DNA from: a bacterium | Lineage (GTDB): Bacteria > Bacillota > Bacilli > Lactobacillales > Streptococcaceae | DNA: 64,000 nucleotides | Direction of reading: 5' to 3' | Assembly: GCA_905221205.1 (NCBI GenBank) | Contig: CAJNCG010000003.1 | Coordinates: 223,367-287,366, forward strand | Part shown: positions 8,089 to 15,968 of the stretch, piece after piece | Layout of the letters: each line of letters starts with the position of its first letter | Numbering within the stretch: position 1 is the first letter of the stretch | Notes under the pieces: model-generated | What the model saw: only the letters and a program-made list of their open reading frames with translations | What the model was told of the DNA's origin: nothing | Databases searched by the model: none | Made by a program: the position numbers and the translations under genes

Positions 8089-9339
8089 TCACTGCTTATA
8101 TTCTTTGAAATTAGAACCAGAAAAATATGATTTCAATTCTTCTAAATCTGTCGTAGTTTTAAACTGCCCTTTTTCTAGTTTATCCATATCTACACTGCCA
8201 TCTTTTTTGACTCCTGCTGCATAACTATAATCTTTATAATGAGTATCTTTAGATCCATCAGATTTGGTCTCAGTAACCTTATAGAGAATGCTTAAAGAAA
8301 TAACATTTTCATAAGCACTGTCACTTGATGAAAATACTCCTAAGAAGGTTACTTGAGGTTCTAGTGCATAAGAAGATGAAGAGCTATTCTTGTTTTCAGA
8401 CTTACTGTAGTCATCAATTTTCTTAAGAATGTCCTTTAATTCCTTAATCTCACTGACCTCTTTTAGGCCTGAAACTGGAACTTCAAAACTCTTTTCGGCA
8501 GGTACTTTCCCTTCTTTTTTCAATTTATTCAAATAGTAATCACGAACCACAAGTTTGATGCTATCACCATTTTTTAAATCTTTAGGATTAGAATCACCAT
8601 CAATAGTGAAGATATCTTCTTCATCTTTTGTTTCAGGAATGGATACTCGACCATAACCATTGAAACCTTCAAAACTTACAGGAGTTAATTTCAAGAGGTC
8701 TTCTTTCGAAACTTTTTCATACTCCTTCAGTGTTTCAACCTTAAATATTTTCTTTTCAGCTTTAACAGGTGAATTTTGCGAAGTTGTTGTGACTGTAAAG
8801 GTCACTTCGTCCCCATTTTTCAACTCACTTTTCTTATCAAACTCATAACGAACACTGCTAATCATAGCCTTAGCTAGAGAAGCTTTTGAGGCTAATTGCG
8901 GATTGGTTGCCAAAGCTGATAAGGCTACAGGATCATTCTGGGCAAGGGCTTGAGCTTGTTCCTTGTTAAATCCAGCCTTTTTGTAGGATAGTTCCTTAAC
9001 CATAGCCGCAATCACTTCTTCATTATAGGTCAAAGTCCCTGACTCTGAATAACCTGAAAATTCAACCCTAACTTCTTTGGCTAAACTTTTAGGTTGCCCT
9101 TGATAAAAGTTATAACCTACAAAAGCAATAATAGCAAGGCCAAGAGCAATCAGCACACCCAGAGTTTCCTTACGTCGTGTCTCAATGATGTGTTTTACTT
9201 GATCCACAAATCCTAGCTGACTTGGGACAGGAGCTACAGAATTTGCATTTTCACTTTCTTGTTTGACTATAGTCTCTTGCTCCGAAACTTCTGTGTTATT
9301 TGAAGTCTCTTCGTTTACCTTATTTTCCAACTCTTCCAC
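8089..9339 (-). CDS. Single-pass membrane protein with large extracellular domain, function unknown
   Basis: 416 residues. The GTG start at 9339 follows AAGGAGA by 8 nt. The acidic, disordered N-terminus (1-45) is cytoplasmic. One membrane helix lies at about 58-79 (ETLGVLIALGLAIIAFVGYNF), and the rest is outside. The outer part has two similar stretches, LKNGDEVTFTV and LKNGDSIKLVV, suggesting duplicated beta domains, then a Ser-rich turn and a C-terminal domain. The layout recalls TcaA/YvbJ-type membrane proteins but lacks the zinc ribbon, and I do not assign a family. Last gene of the five-gene surface operon, 31 nt after the choline-binding gene. Confidence 0.75.
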   Translation of the reverse strand: MEELENKVNEETSNNTEVSEQETIVKQESENANSVAPVPSQLGFVDQVKHIIETRRKETLGVLIALGLAIIAFVGYNFYQGQPKSLAKEVRVEFSGYSESGTLTYNEEVIAAMVKELSYKKAGFNKEQAQALAQNDPVALSALATNPQLASKASLAKAMISSVRYEFDKKSELKNGDEVTFTVTTTSQNSPVKAEKKIFKVETLKEYEKVSKEDLLKLTPVSFEGFNGYGRVSIPETKDEEDIFTIDGDSNPKDLKNGDSIKLVVRDYYLNKLKKEGKVPAEKSFEVPVSGLKEVSEIKELKDILKKIDDYSKSENKNSSSSSYALEPQVTFLGVFSSSDSAYENVISLSILYKVTETKSDGSKDTHYKDYSYAAGVKKDGSVDMDKLEKGQFKTTTDLEELKSYFSGSNFKEYKQ

Positions 9340-9370
9340 TTAAAATCTCCTTTGTATAACCAAAATGGAA

Positions 9371-10387
9371 TTATTTAATCCATTTACCAGATCCATCTAC
9401 ACGGTAACCATCTGGTGTACGTTCGTTAACAGCCATTTTACCATCAGATTTAAGATAATAATCTCCTACCCATTTGTTACGAGCGTAGCTTCCTTCTGAT
9501 GTCAAATAGTAATATGATTTGTAGTTATTGTCATAAATCCACTCGCTCTTAGCCATCTTACCATTTGCTTTGAGGTAATAACTTCCTGACCAAGCGTTAC
9601 GCGCATAACTTCCTTCTGATGTCAAGTAATAGTAAGAACCGTAGTTGCCATCATAAATCCATTCACTCTTAGCCATGTAGCCACCTGACTTGAGATAGTA
9701 GTTCCCTACCCAAGCATTTTCCACGTACTCACCAGAAGCGTTCAAATAGAAATAAGACTTATACTGTGAATCATAGATCCATTGGCTGATAACTTTTTGA
9801 CCATTTTGGTAGTAAGAACGACCTACCCAACCACTCTTTTCACTTGGTTGTTCTGGAGTTTTTGGCTCAGTTTTTGGTGTTGATGTTGGTTTTAAGTTAA
9901 CTTTTTCATACTTCACAAATTCTCCATCTTTAATTGTCAATTTAATAGCCCCAACTAAAGTAAAGTAACCTGATTCATGAGAAAGTGTCCAATCCTTAAA
10001 CGAAACCAGATAAGTACCATCTGGATAAGGGTTCCCATTTCGCAAAGATAAATTAAACTTTGCTCTACCAACATTTTTCTTAGCTTCCCCATTTGTAACT
10101 GGATCAATCCTTAAAGTACCGTTTGAAATTAATACTCGTCCTGTATCTGCTTCTAAAACTTCAAAAGACTTTAACAAGCTACTTGAAACAGAGACATCTG
10201 GACGATCTCCAACTACTTCCAAGTAAAAGTTTCCATCTAGTCCCTTTTGAGCAGTTACATCCGCATAGACCTTACGGTATTCTGCAGCTTCTACACTGCT
10301 TGTAGGGAGTATACTTGTTGTAATAACGCCTGCTGTTACGAGGCTCAACCCCATCACTGATCCTGTCAATACGTGTTTTAGTTTCAT
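9371..10387 (-). CDS. Choline-binding surface protein
   Basis: 338 residues. A signal peptide is cleaved near SSVEAAE (about 34). A domain of about 140 residues I do not recognise follows (YRKVYADVTAQKGLDGNFYL to GEFVKYEKVN), then a Thr/Pro linker, then about 3.5 double repeats of 40 residues from residue 188 on: WVGNYYLKSGGYMAKSEWIYD and similar, each ending YYYLTSEGSYARN. These aromatic, Gly-rich repeats are the choline-binding type that attaches mitis-group proteins to phosphocholine on teichoic acids. The last repeat ends GYRVDGSGKWIK, as in other choline-binding proteins. Fourth in the surface operon, 17 nt after the lipoprotein gene. Confidence 0.9.
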   Translation of the reverse strand: MKLKHVLTGSVMGLSLVTAGVITTSILPTSSVEAAEYRKVYADVTAQKGLDGNFYLEVVGDRPDVSVSSSLLKSFEVLEADTGRVLISNGTLRIDPVTNGEAKKNVGRAKFNLSLRNGNPYPDGTYLVSFKDWTLSHESGYFTLVGAIKLTIKDGEFVKYEKVNLKPTSTPKTEPKTPEQPSEKSGWVGRSYYQNGQKVISQWIYDSQYKSYFYLNASGEYVENAWVGNYYLKSGGYMAKSEWIYDGNYGSYYYLTSEGSYARNAWSGSYYLKANGKMAKSEWIYDNNYKSYYYLTSEGSYARNKWVGDYYLKSDGKMAVNERTPDGYRVDGSGKWIK

Positions 10388-10404
10388 CTTCTTTTTCTCC
10401 TTTT

Positions 10405-11496
10405 TTATTCACTAACCTTATAATAAAATTCGTTTGGGTCGGATAATGCACCTGCATACTGGGCAATCAATAAGCGATCCTTGCTACTGTCAGATGCATC
10501 TGTGTAAGTTGCATCGCCTGCATTAAAGTCTGGATGTACAACTCCTTGCGGAATGAGGGTAACAGATGCACCTCCAGGTCCTGAACTTGACCCCATGCCA
10601 AATTTAGCCATATTATTTACAATCTGCGGTGCCGCTGGGGTCAAGACTGCACCATTTGTAAAGCCATTCTCATCAAAAGTGACTTCGCCACCCTTGTTAT
10701 TCTTCCAAGTACCTTTGATACTGCTAAAGTTTTTCTGATGAATCTCAGCCAAATGAGCACCAGGACCCTTAGCCTGCTCCTCTAGATCAATAAAAGGACG
10801 GCTAGCTGAAGCATCATCAAAGATCAACCAGTTCAAGCCTTCTAAGTCAACCTGTTTAATCCCATCTAACCCTTGTAAACTTGAAGGATCATCTGTCTCT
10901 CTTAAATCATAGTTAACTGAGCTGGCTTCCTGATAACGGCCATCTGCAAAGAGATAGGTTTTAGCAATGGCCTCTGGTCTAGAAGCACTAAAAATCAAGT
11001 AAGAGATGGCACCATTTTCATAAGGAATCAAGATTTGACGTGAACCACCTTTACCGGCAACCCCACCAGCCTTGACTAGCTGAGCTCCCTGATCTGTCAG
11101 ATAATAAATCCCAAGTAAGACCTTATCTTGCTTAATCAACAATTCTTTCTTCCCATCCTTATTGATATCGTAGAAAGTATAGCTGATGTCTTTCCCTTGA
11201 TAATCAAACAAAATCGAATCGATATAAGACTCTTCTTTGTCACCTGTCGAATTCTGTGGCATTTGTTGTTTTTGTGCAGTCTTAACTCGCTCTCTATAAG
11301 AGTCTAAGATATTCTGATAGACGATTTGGTAATCAATCTTGGCTTGTTCTGCTTTTTTAGCGTCTGAAGCACTGGTTTGGACTGTAGTATCAGCCGACTC
11401 ACCTTCACTTGTCTGGCTAGCTTGTTGCCCACAGGCTGCTAATAAAAGCACTGAGCTAGCCACTAACAAGCCACTTAAGATACTTTTCTTGGACAT
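10405..11496 (-). CDS. Lipoprotein with EF-hand-like loop, function unknown
   Basis: 363 residues. Signal peptide with lipobox LLAAC at about 18-22, so lipid-anchored outside the membrane. After a Ser/Thr-rich linker comes a domain with DINKDGKKELLIK, a calcium-loop-like DxNxDG motif found in streptococcal lipoproteins that measure out-of-cell cues or fold around Ca. A C-terminal part begins GTWKNNKGGEVTFDENG. ATG follows AAGGAGG. Third gene of the surface operon, 11 nt after the small lipoprotein. No enzymatic motif is visible. Confidence 0.8.
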   Translation of the reverse strand: MSKKSILSGLLVASSVLLLAACGQQASQTSEGESADTTVQTSASDAKKAEQAKIDYQIVYQNILDSYRERVKTAQKQQMPQNSTGDKEESYIDSILFDYQGKDISYTFYDINKDGKKELLIKQDKVLLGIYYLTDQGAQLVKAGGVAGKGGSRQILIPYENGAISYLIFSASRPEAIAKTYLFADGRYQEASSVNYDLRETDDPSSLQGLDGIKQVDLEGLNWLIFDDASASRPFIDLEEQAKGPGAHLAEIHQKNFSSIKGTWKNNKGGEVTFDENGFTNGAVLTPAAPQIVNNMAKFGMGSSSGPGGASVTLIPQGVVHPDFNAGDATYTDASDSSKDRLLIAQYAGALSDPNEFYYKVSE

Positions 11497-11507
11497 AATA
11501 CCTCCTT

Positions 11508-11864
11508 TTATTTCTTTTTAAAAGATTTACCAGCTAGTATACCAGAAGGATCTGAAGTAATAGTCAACTCTCCACCTTTAATCTCATAACCTAGTTTCAG
11601 TGAAGACAATTCAAGAGTCTTTTCTTTCTGATTGACCTTCATCTCGTCTGTCTGCTCCGTTGGTTTTCCTTCTGTCAGAATACCAATCGTTTTTCCTTTG
11701 GTATGAACTTGTCCCTTATCACCCTTGATTTGGATGGTCACAGTTGCTTCTTCCATAAATGGCATGCTACCTTGATAGACATAAGTCCCATCTGCTGATG
11801 AGCAGGCTGCGAGAAGCAATAAGCTCGTTACTAACGATAATACAAATGCAAATTTCTTTTTCAA
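11508..11864 (-). CDS. Small lipoprotein, function unknown
   Basis: 118 residues from a TTG start at 11864. The Shine-Dalgarno AGAGGG overlaps the stop codon of the LPXTG gene, only 3 nt upstream, so translation is probably coupled. Signal peptide and lipobox LLAAC place it on the outer face of the membrane. The mature part is a small beta-rich domain (TYVYQGSMPFMEEATVTIQI, then KTLELSSLKLGYEIKGGELT), similar in style to other small streptococcal surface lipoproteins. No family recognised. Confidence 0.8.
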   Translation of the reverse strand: MKKKFAFVLSLVTSLLLLAACSSADGTYVYQGSMPFMEEATVTIQIKGDKGQVHTKGKTIGILTEGKPTEQTDEMKVNQKEKTLELSSLKLGYEIKGGELTITSDPSGILAGKSFKKK

Positions 11865-11867
11865 TTT

Positions 11868-14723
11868 TTATCCCTCTTTTTTCTTTAAAATAATTCCTAA
11901 TCCTGCCAAGAAGCCATATCCTAATAAAGCTAGTAGGCTGACTTGACTGCCAGTATTTGGCAATGCTTTTTGTCCAGCTTCTTCTTGGGCTGGAGATAGA
12001 ACTGCAGGCGCTTGGTAACTTGGTTCTGGACCAACAGGTTTCACGTTATGGTCACCACCTTGATCTGGTTTGTTGGCATTCGGTTGGTCACTTGGTCTGT
12101 CACCTTTAGGCTCTTGATTTGGTTCTTCACCTTTTGGTTGCTCTACTTTCGGTTGTTCAGCTTTGGGTTCTTCAGTCTTTGGTTGTTCAACTTTGGGCTG
12201 CTCTCCCTTAGGTTCTTCTGTCTTAGGCTGTTCTACTTTTGGTCGCTCAACTTTTGGTTCGTCAATTGGTCTGTCACCTTTAGGTAATTGATCAAGTGGA
12301 AATTCTGGTAGTTCCGGTTGAATAGCACCTGGTCCGTTTACGCCACCTTTGAATTCTGGTTTCTCTGGAATGATAGCGTCGTCGATTGTCTTACGAAGTA
12401 GTAGTTTTTGATACTCACGTTCTGCATCATCTTTGACTTTACGAGCTTTTTCTGCTTCGTCTTCTTTTTGCTTCACGTCACGTTTCAAATCATCTACGTG
12501 TTTGCAGAGTTCATCCAACTCTTTTGACTTGGCTTTCAATTCTGCTTCTAGTTTGCCTTTTTCTTGGCTCAAGCGAAGTGTTTCTGCCAACTTGTCTTTT
12601 GCTTTTTGAAGTGCGTCTTCCGCGTCTTTCAACTCTTTGTCCGCTTTCAAACGCTCAATCTTCGCATTTTCCAAGTCTTTGTCTTTTTGCTGACTTTCAG
12701 CTAATTTCTTAGCCAATTCTTTATCCGCTTCGTCTTTTGCCTTGCGAGCTTTTTCTAGACGCAATGATTTGGCATTATCGTCCAGTGTCGCACGTTCTAG
12801 CTTACGTTGAGCGGCTTCTGCTTTTTCTTTGGCTTTTTCAAGATCTTTAACCGCTTCTGCGCGTTTTGCTTCTTTAGCTGGTGTTTCAGATACTTCTTTT
12901 TCAAGTTCAGCAATGCGTTTCTCAATTTCTTGAAGCTCTGTTTTCACTTGTTCCAAGTTATCTTCAGCCGTCTTATTGTCTGCTTTTGCTTTTTCCAATT
13001 CCACTTCTACTTCTTGTTTGCTTTGTAGAGTTAGTGTTGGTAGATTGGCTTTAGAGTTTGGTCCGTAGAGTTCGTCATATTTAGATTTTTGGATATCGGT
13101 ATCATCGTTATCGATGTATTTTTCACTTTTCACTTTTAAAACATGAATACGGAATACATGTGTGAAATCAGGGTCACCAAGGTCAGTTAAAAGCTGTCCA
13201 CCTTTGATGATTGATGTGTTCAAGCCTAAAGTATCGGCTTGTAGAAGACTATAGAAGTGACCATATCCACCAGTCAAGTATCCTTCTGAAAAGAATGATA
13301 AGAATGTTTCTGTCATACGAGCAATGAGTTCTTGTTTGGTCAGTTTATCTGAACTCATTGGAATATTCATGAGGTCTTCATAATATTGACTATGAGTATC
13401 AACACCTGGATTTTCAGATGCAATCAAGCCTCTTTTTCGTGCAACGTCATTAATCCCACGTCCAAAATGGCTAAGGTCTTGGTAGTCATTGTCTTTATAG
13501 ACTTTAGCAACTTCTTTGGCAAAATCTTTATTATTTGTGTTTAGTTTTGCTTCTGGTAAGTCTAATTGTTTACGAAGATTGTTTAAAAGAGTAACAAAAT
13601 GGTTGTTTAAGTCATTAACGATATCTTGAGGAAGGTTATTTGGGTCATATTTGACATCATTTTCTCCGTCTTTGATTCCATTTTCGCTAATGCTACCGAT
13701 TTTTTCCATCCATTTTTCATTTGTTTCACGGTCTAGTTCAGTCAACTCTTCTTCTAGTCGGCGAATATCTTTACGATATTGTTCCAACCAAACTGTATAG
13801 CGAGCGTTCCATTCTTCATCCGCTTTGTCGATTTGGTCTGCATCCATACCGTCCATATTTGGATATGGTTCTGGGTATTTGTCCATACGACGTTTGATAA
13901 GCTCTTTAGCTTTTGCTAGCCATTCTGGTGTCACGGTTACGTCAGTTGGATATTGAGCTGTTTTTAGTTTTTCTTCAGCATCTTTAACAGCTTTTTCAGC
14001 GTCTTTGACTGCGCCTTCTTTTGCTGTTTTATCTGCTTCTTTGTCGGCTTTGTTTTGGCGTTCTTGTACTTTCTTAGCTTCTCGAGTTTTGTCGTCTTCT
14101 TTTGCTTTTTCTAGCTCTGTTTCGGCATCACGTTTAGCTTTGTCTTTTACAAGAACGTCTTTATCAGCGTCATCTTTCTCTTTTTGAGCCTTGTCTTTCG
14201 CGGCTGGGTCATAGTCATCTGTTGCATCTTTCAACTCTTTATCAGCCTTTTCGACACCTGTACGGACCTTGTCAAGCTCATCTTTAGCGAGTTTGGCTTC
14301 ATCAGACTTTTTAGTCACTTGGTCAGCCTTATCTTTGGCATCAGCGTCTTTGTCTGCTTTAGCCTTTTCTTTAGCGTCTACATCTTCTGTTTCCTTTTGG
14401 ATTTTCTCAGGTGTAGCGTCTTTGGCCTTTTCAAGTTCTTTTTCAAGGGCATCTTTTTCAGCTTTTTTAGCGTCTTTGTCTTTTTGCGCCGTATCGAGTG
14501 TATCTTTAGCTTGACCCGCATCTTTTGCTTTTTGGTCAGCATCTTTAGCGGTATCTACAGCTCGTTTTTCAGCGTCAGACAGGTCTTTGTCTGTGACCTT
14601 ATCATCGACAGTAGCCTTAACCGTGCTTTCAGTTGGGGCTTCTGTGGCAAAGGCTGTTTGAGTGGTTGCTACTACTCCTAAACCAGCCATTGCAGCAGTT
14701 GTCATAATTAGGGCCTTTTTCAT
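11868..14723 (-). CDS. SEC10/PgrA-like LPXTG surface protein with coiled-coil stalk
   Basis: 951 residues. Signal peptide to about TAFATEA (27). The rest divides into a highly charged Lys/Asp/Ala-rich coiled coil (about 35-265), a globular region (about 330-560) and a second long coiled coil (about 570-790). A PEFKGGVNGPG linker, a Pro-rich tail of PKVEQPKTEEPK-like repeats, and a sorting signal LPNTG (921-925) with hydrophobic helix and KKKEG tail follow. The central FVTLLNNLRKQLDLPEAKL to LSHFGRGINDVARKRGL resembles a CAP-like domain, the arrangement of enterococcal PrgA/Sec10 surface-exclusion proteins. First gene of the operon. The promoter has TATAAT (14753-14758) but no recognisable -35. 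Confidence 0.88.
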   Translation of the reverse strand: MKKALIMTTAAMAGLGVVATTQTAFATEAPTESTVKATVDDKVTDKDLSDAEKRAVDTAKDADQKAKDAGQAKDTLDTAQKDKDAKKAEKDALEKELEKAKDATPEKIQKETEDVDAKEKAKADKDADAKDKADQVTKKSDEAKLAKDELDKVRTGVEKADKELKDATDDYDPAAKDKAQKEKDDADKDVLVKDKAKRDAETELEKAKEDDKTREAKKVQERQNKADKEADKTAKEGAVKDAEKAVKDAEEKLKTAQYPTDVTVTPEWLAKAKELIKRRMDKYPEPYPNMDGMDADQIDKADEEWNARYTVWLEQYRKDIRRLEEELTELDRETNEKWMEKIGSISENGIKDGENDVKYDPNNLPQDIVNDLNNHFVTLLNNLRKQLDLPEAKLNTNNKDFAKEVAKVYKDNDYQDLSHFGRGINDVARKRGLIASENPGVDTHSQYYEDLMNIPMSSDKLTKQELIARMTETFLSFFSEGYLTGGYGHFYSLLQADTLGLNTSIIKGGQLLTDLGDPDFTHVFRIHVLKVKSEKYIDNDDTDIQKSKYDELYGPNSKANLPTLTLQSKQEVEVELEKAKADNKTAEDNLEQVKTELQEIEKRIAELEKEVSETPAKEAKRAEAVKDLEKAKEKAEAAQRKLERATLDDNAKSLRLEKARKAKDEADKELAKKLAESQQKDKDLENAKIERLKADKELKDAEDALQKAKDKLAETLRLSQEKGKLEAELKAKSKELDELCKHVDDLKRDVKQKEDEAEKARKVKDDAEREYQKLLLRKTIDDAIIPEKPEFKGGVNGPGAIQPELPEFPLDQLPKGDRPIDEPKVERPKVEQPKTEEPKGEQPKVEQPKTEEPKAEQPKVEQPKGEEPNQEPKGDRPSDQPNANKPDQGGDHNVKPVGPEPSYQAPAVLSPAQEEAGQKALPNTGSQVSLLALLGYGFLAGLGIILKKKEG

Positions 14724-14745
14724 CCTTATCTCCTTTATTTTTGAT

Positions 14746-14894
14746 TGACTTGATTATACAGTAAATAATCCCCTTTTTGGATATTTCTACTAAAAACAGT
14801 AGAATTTTATCTCATCCTCTGGATTTCCCTAAAAAATCTACTAAAAATAGTAGTTTTTCCCAAAAATGGAGAAATTTAAGTTATAATAAAATCA
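14746..14894. promoter_or_regulatory. Divergent promoters with two symmetric inverted repeats (putative Rgg operators)
   Basis: The surface operon has TATAAT at 14753-14758 (minus strand) and rgg has TATAAT at 14882-14887 (plus strand); neither has a good -35. Two copies of CTACTAAAAAYAGTAG (arms CTACT/AGTAG) lie at 14787-14802 and 14838-14853. Their centres are 51 bp apart, about five helical turns. Each copy spans about -41 to -56 of its nearest promoter, so the arrangement is mirror-symmetric. This is where an activator replacing a missing -35 contact would bind. Assignment to the adjacent Rgg is inference. Confidence 0.75.
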
Positions 14895-14915
14895 ACAAAG
14901 TTCAAGGAGAATATT

Positions 14916-15842
14916 ATGGAATTCAAACACTATGGGGAAATCGTTTATAAAATCCGTCAAGATCGCAATATGAGCCTTAAAGAGACTGCTGGAGATGCCA
15001 TTTCTCCCAATAATCTCAGTCGTTTTGAAAAGGGATTAGCCACTGTCAAAGTCGATACATTTTTTTATTTATTAAATAAACTAAATGTGGCAAGTTTTGA
15101 TATCGAAGAATTATTTGACACTCAGCAAGAAAATTTCCAGAAAGTACATGATATAACGATAGCTATTGTTAACAAAGATTTTATAAAAGCTAGAAAATTA
15201 CTTGGAAGGAAAAAAGATTGGCACAATCCGTTAGACTATTATATTATACTCCTACGCATAGCAAATAGTTCAAAGACATTAGAACTATTTGCACCTGATG
15301 AATTAGAAGCTATTGACAACCTAATGAACTATCTTTCTAGGTTAGAAACTTTCTATGCATATGATTTTATCCTTTTAAACACTCTATTTAATATTAGAAA
15401 TCTACCTTTTGAAGAAAAGTTCCTTGATTATCTAGAAAAAGTAATCAGCAAGAATTTAGAAAACGTACAATCTAAAAATGCATATTATGCAGGACTCCAC
15501 GTTAGCCCATTGATCAATTTGATTAAGGCTTACTCTCGTCATGGATATTACGAGAAAGCAGAAAAACTTATCTATAAACTAAAATTATTACTAACTAAAG
15601 ATAATTTCACTCAATTTTCATTTAATCATCTATTTTATCTGAACATGTTTGAAGTATACAATCTACTTCGACAAAATGATCCTAAGGCTATTGAACGAGC
15701 TAATACTCTTCTTCACTATATTGATGCACAAAACGACCTCTTCCCAGTAGCAAGGATGTTTGAAATAAAAAACACTTTTGTCAAAGATGTTCAACGACTA
15801 AATAAAACTGGTATTCCATTCCCTACAGAAGATGAAGAATAA
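14916..15842 (+). CDS. Rgg/GadR/MutR-family transcriptional regulator
   Basis: 308 residues, slightly longer than typical Rgg proteins (about 285). The N-terminal HTH is YGEIVYKIRQDRNMSLKETAG, then SPNNLSRFEKGLATVK (about 6-50). An all-helical C-terminal domain of TPR-like repeats follows, as in peptide-binding Rgg/RopB proteins. ATG follows AAGGAGA. It is divergent from the five-gene surface operon and shares its control region, the usual layout for an Rgg and its target. No short hydrophobic peptide gene of the SHP type was found beside it, so the ligand is unknown or encoded elsewhere. Confidence 0.9.
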   Translation: MEFKHYGEIVYKIRQDRNMSLKETAGDAISPNNLSRFEKGLATVKVDTFFYLLNKLNVASFDIEELFDTQQENFQKVHDITIAIVNKDFIKARKLLGRKKDWHNPLDYYIILLRIANSSKTLELFAPDELEAIDNLMNYLSRLETFYAYDFILLNTLFNIRNLPFEEKFLDYLEKVISKNLENVQSKNAYYAGLHVSPLINLIKAYSRHGYYEKAEKLIYKLKLLLTKDNFTQFSFNHLFYLNMFEVYNLLRQNDPKAIERANTLLHYIDAQNDLFPVARMFEIKNTFVKDVQRLNKTGIPFPTEDEE

Positions 15843-15880
15843 CTATCCACATCCATAGAGAGCAACATGTTTATAACTTC

Positions 15881-15916
15881 AAAAGCACCAAAGTCACTTT
15901 AACTCTGGTGCTTTTT
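15881..15916 (+). terminator. Intrinsic terminator of the rgg gene
   Basis: Stem AAAAGCACCA/TGGTGCTTTT followed by T's, 39 nt past the rgg stop. Confidence 0.85.
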
Positions 15917-15933
15917 TGACTTGAGTTTAAAAC

Positions 15934-15968
15934 AAAAACTCACCAACCTGAGTTGATGAGTTTCAAAT
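15934..15968 (-). terminator. Terminator of the permease gene; copy 2 of the 35-bp direct repeat
   Basis: The 35 bp are identical to 8045-8079. On the minus strand they form a GTTG/CAAC stem-loop with outer AAACTCA/TGAGTTT pairing and a T-tract, immediately after the permease stop codon. Confidence 0.85.

Noticed and set aside
14184..14681. A 165-codon plus-strand frame rich in Phe/Cys/Ser within the SEC10-like gene
   Set aside because: Antisense shadow of Lys/Asp/Ala coiled-coil codons; no start site and no sensible composition.
15843..15933. SHP-type peptide gene beside rgg (an 11-codon frame starting MFITSKAPK)
   Set aside because: Not hydrophobic, has no acidic/Gly ending, and overlaps the rgg terminator.
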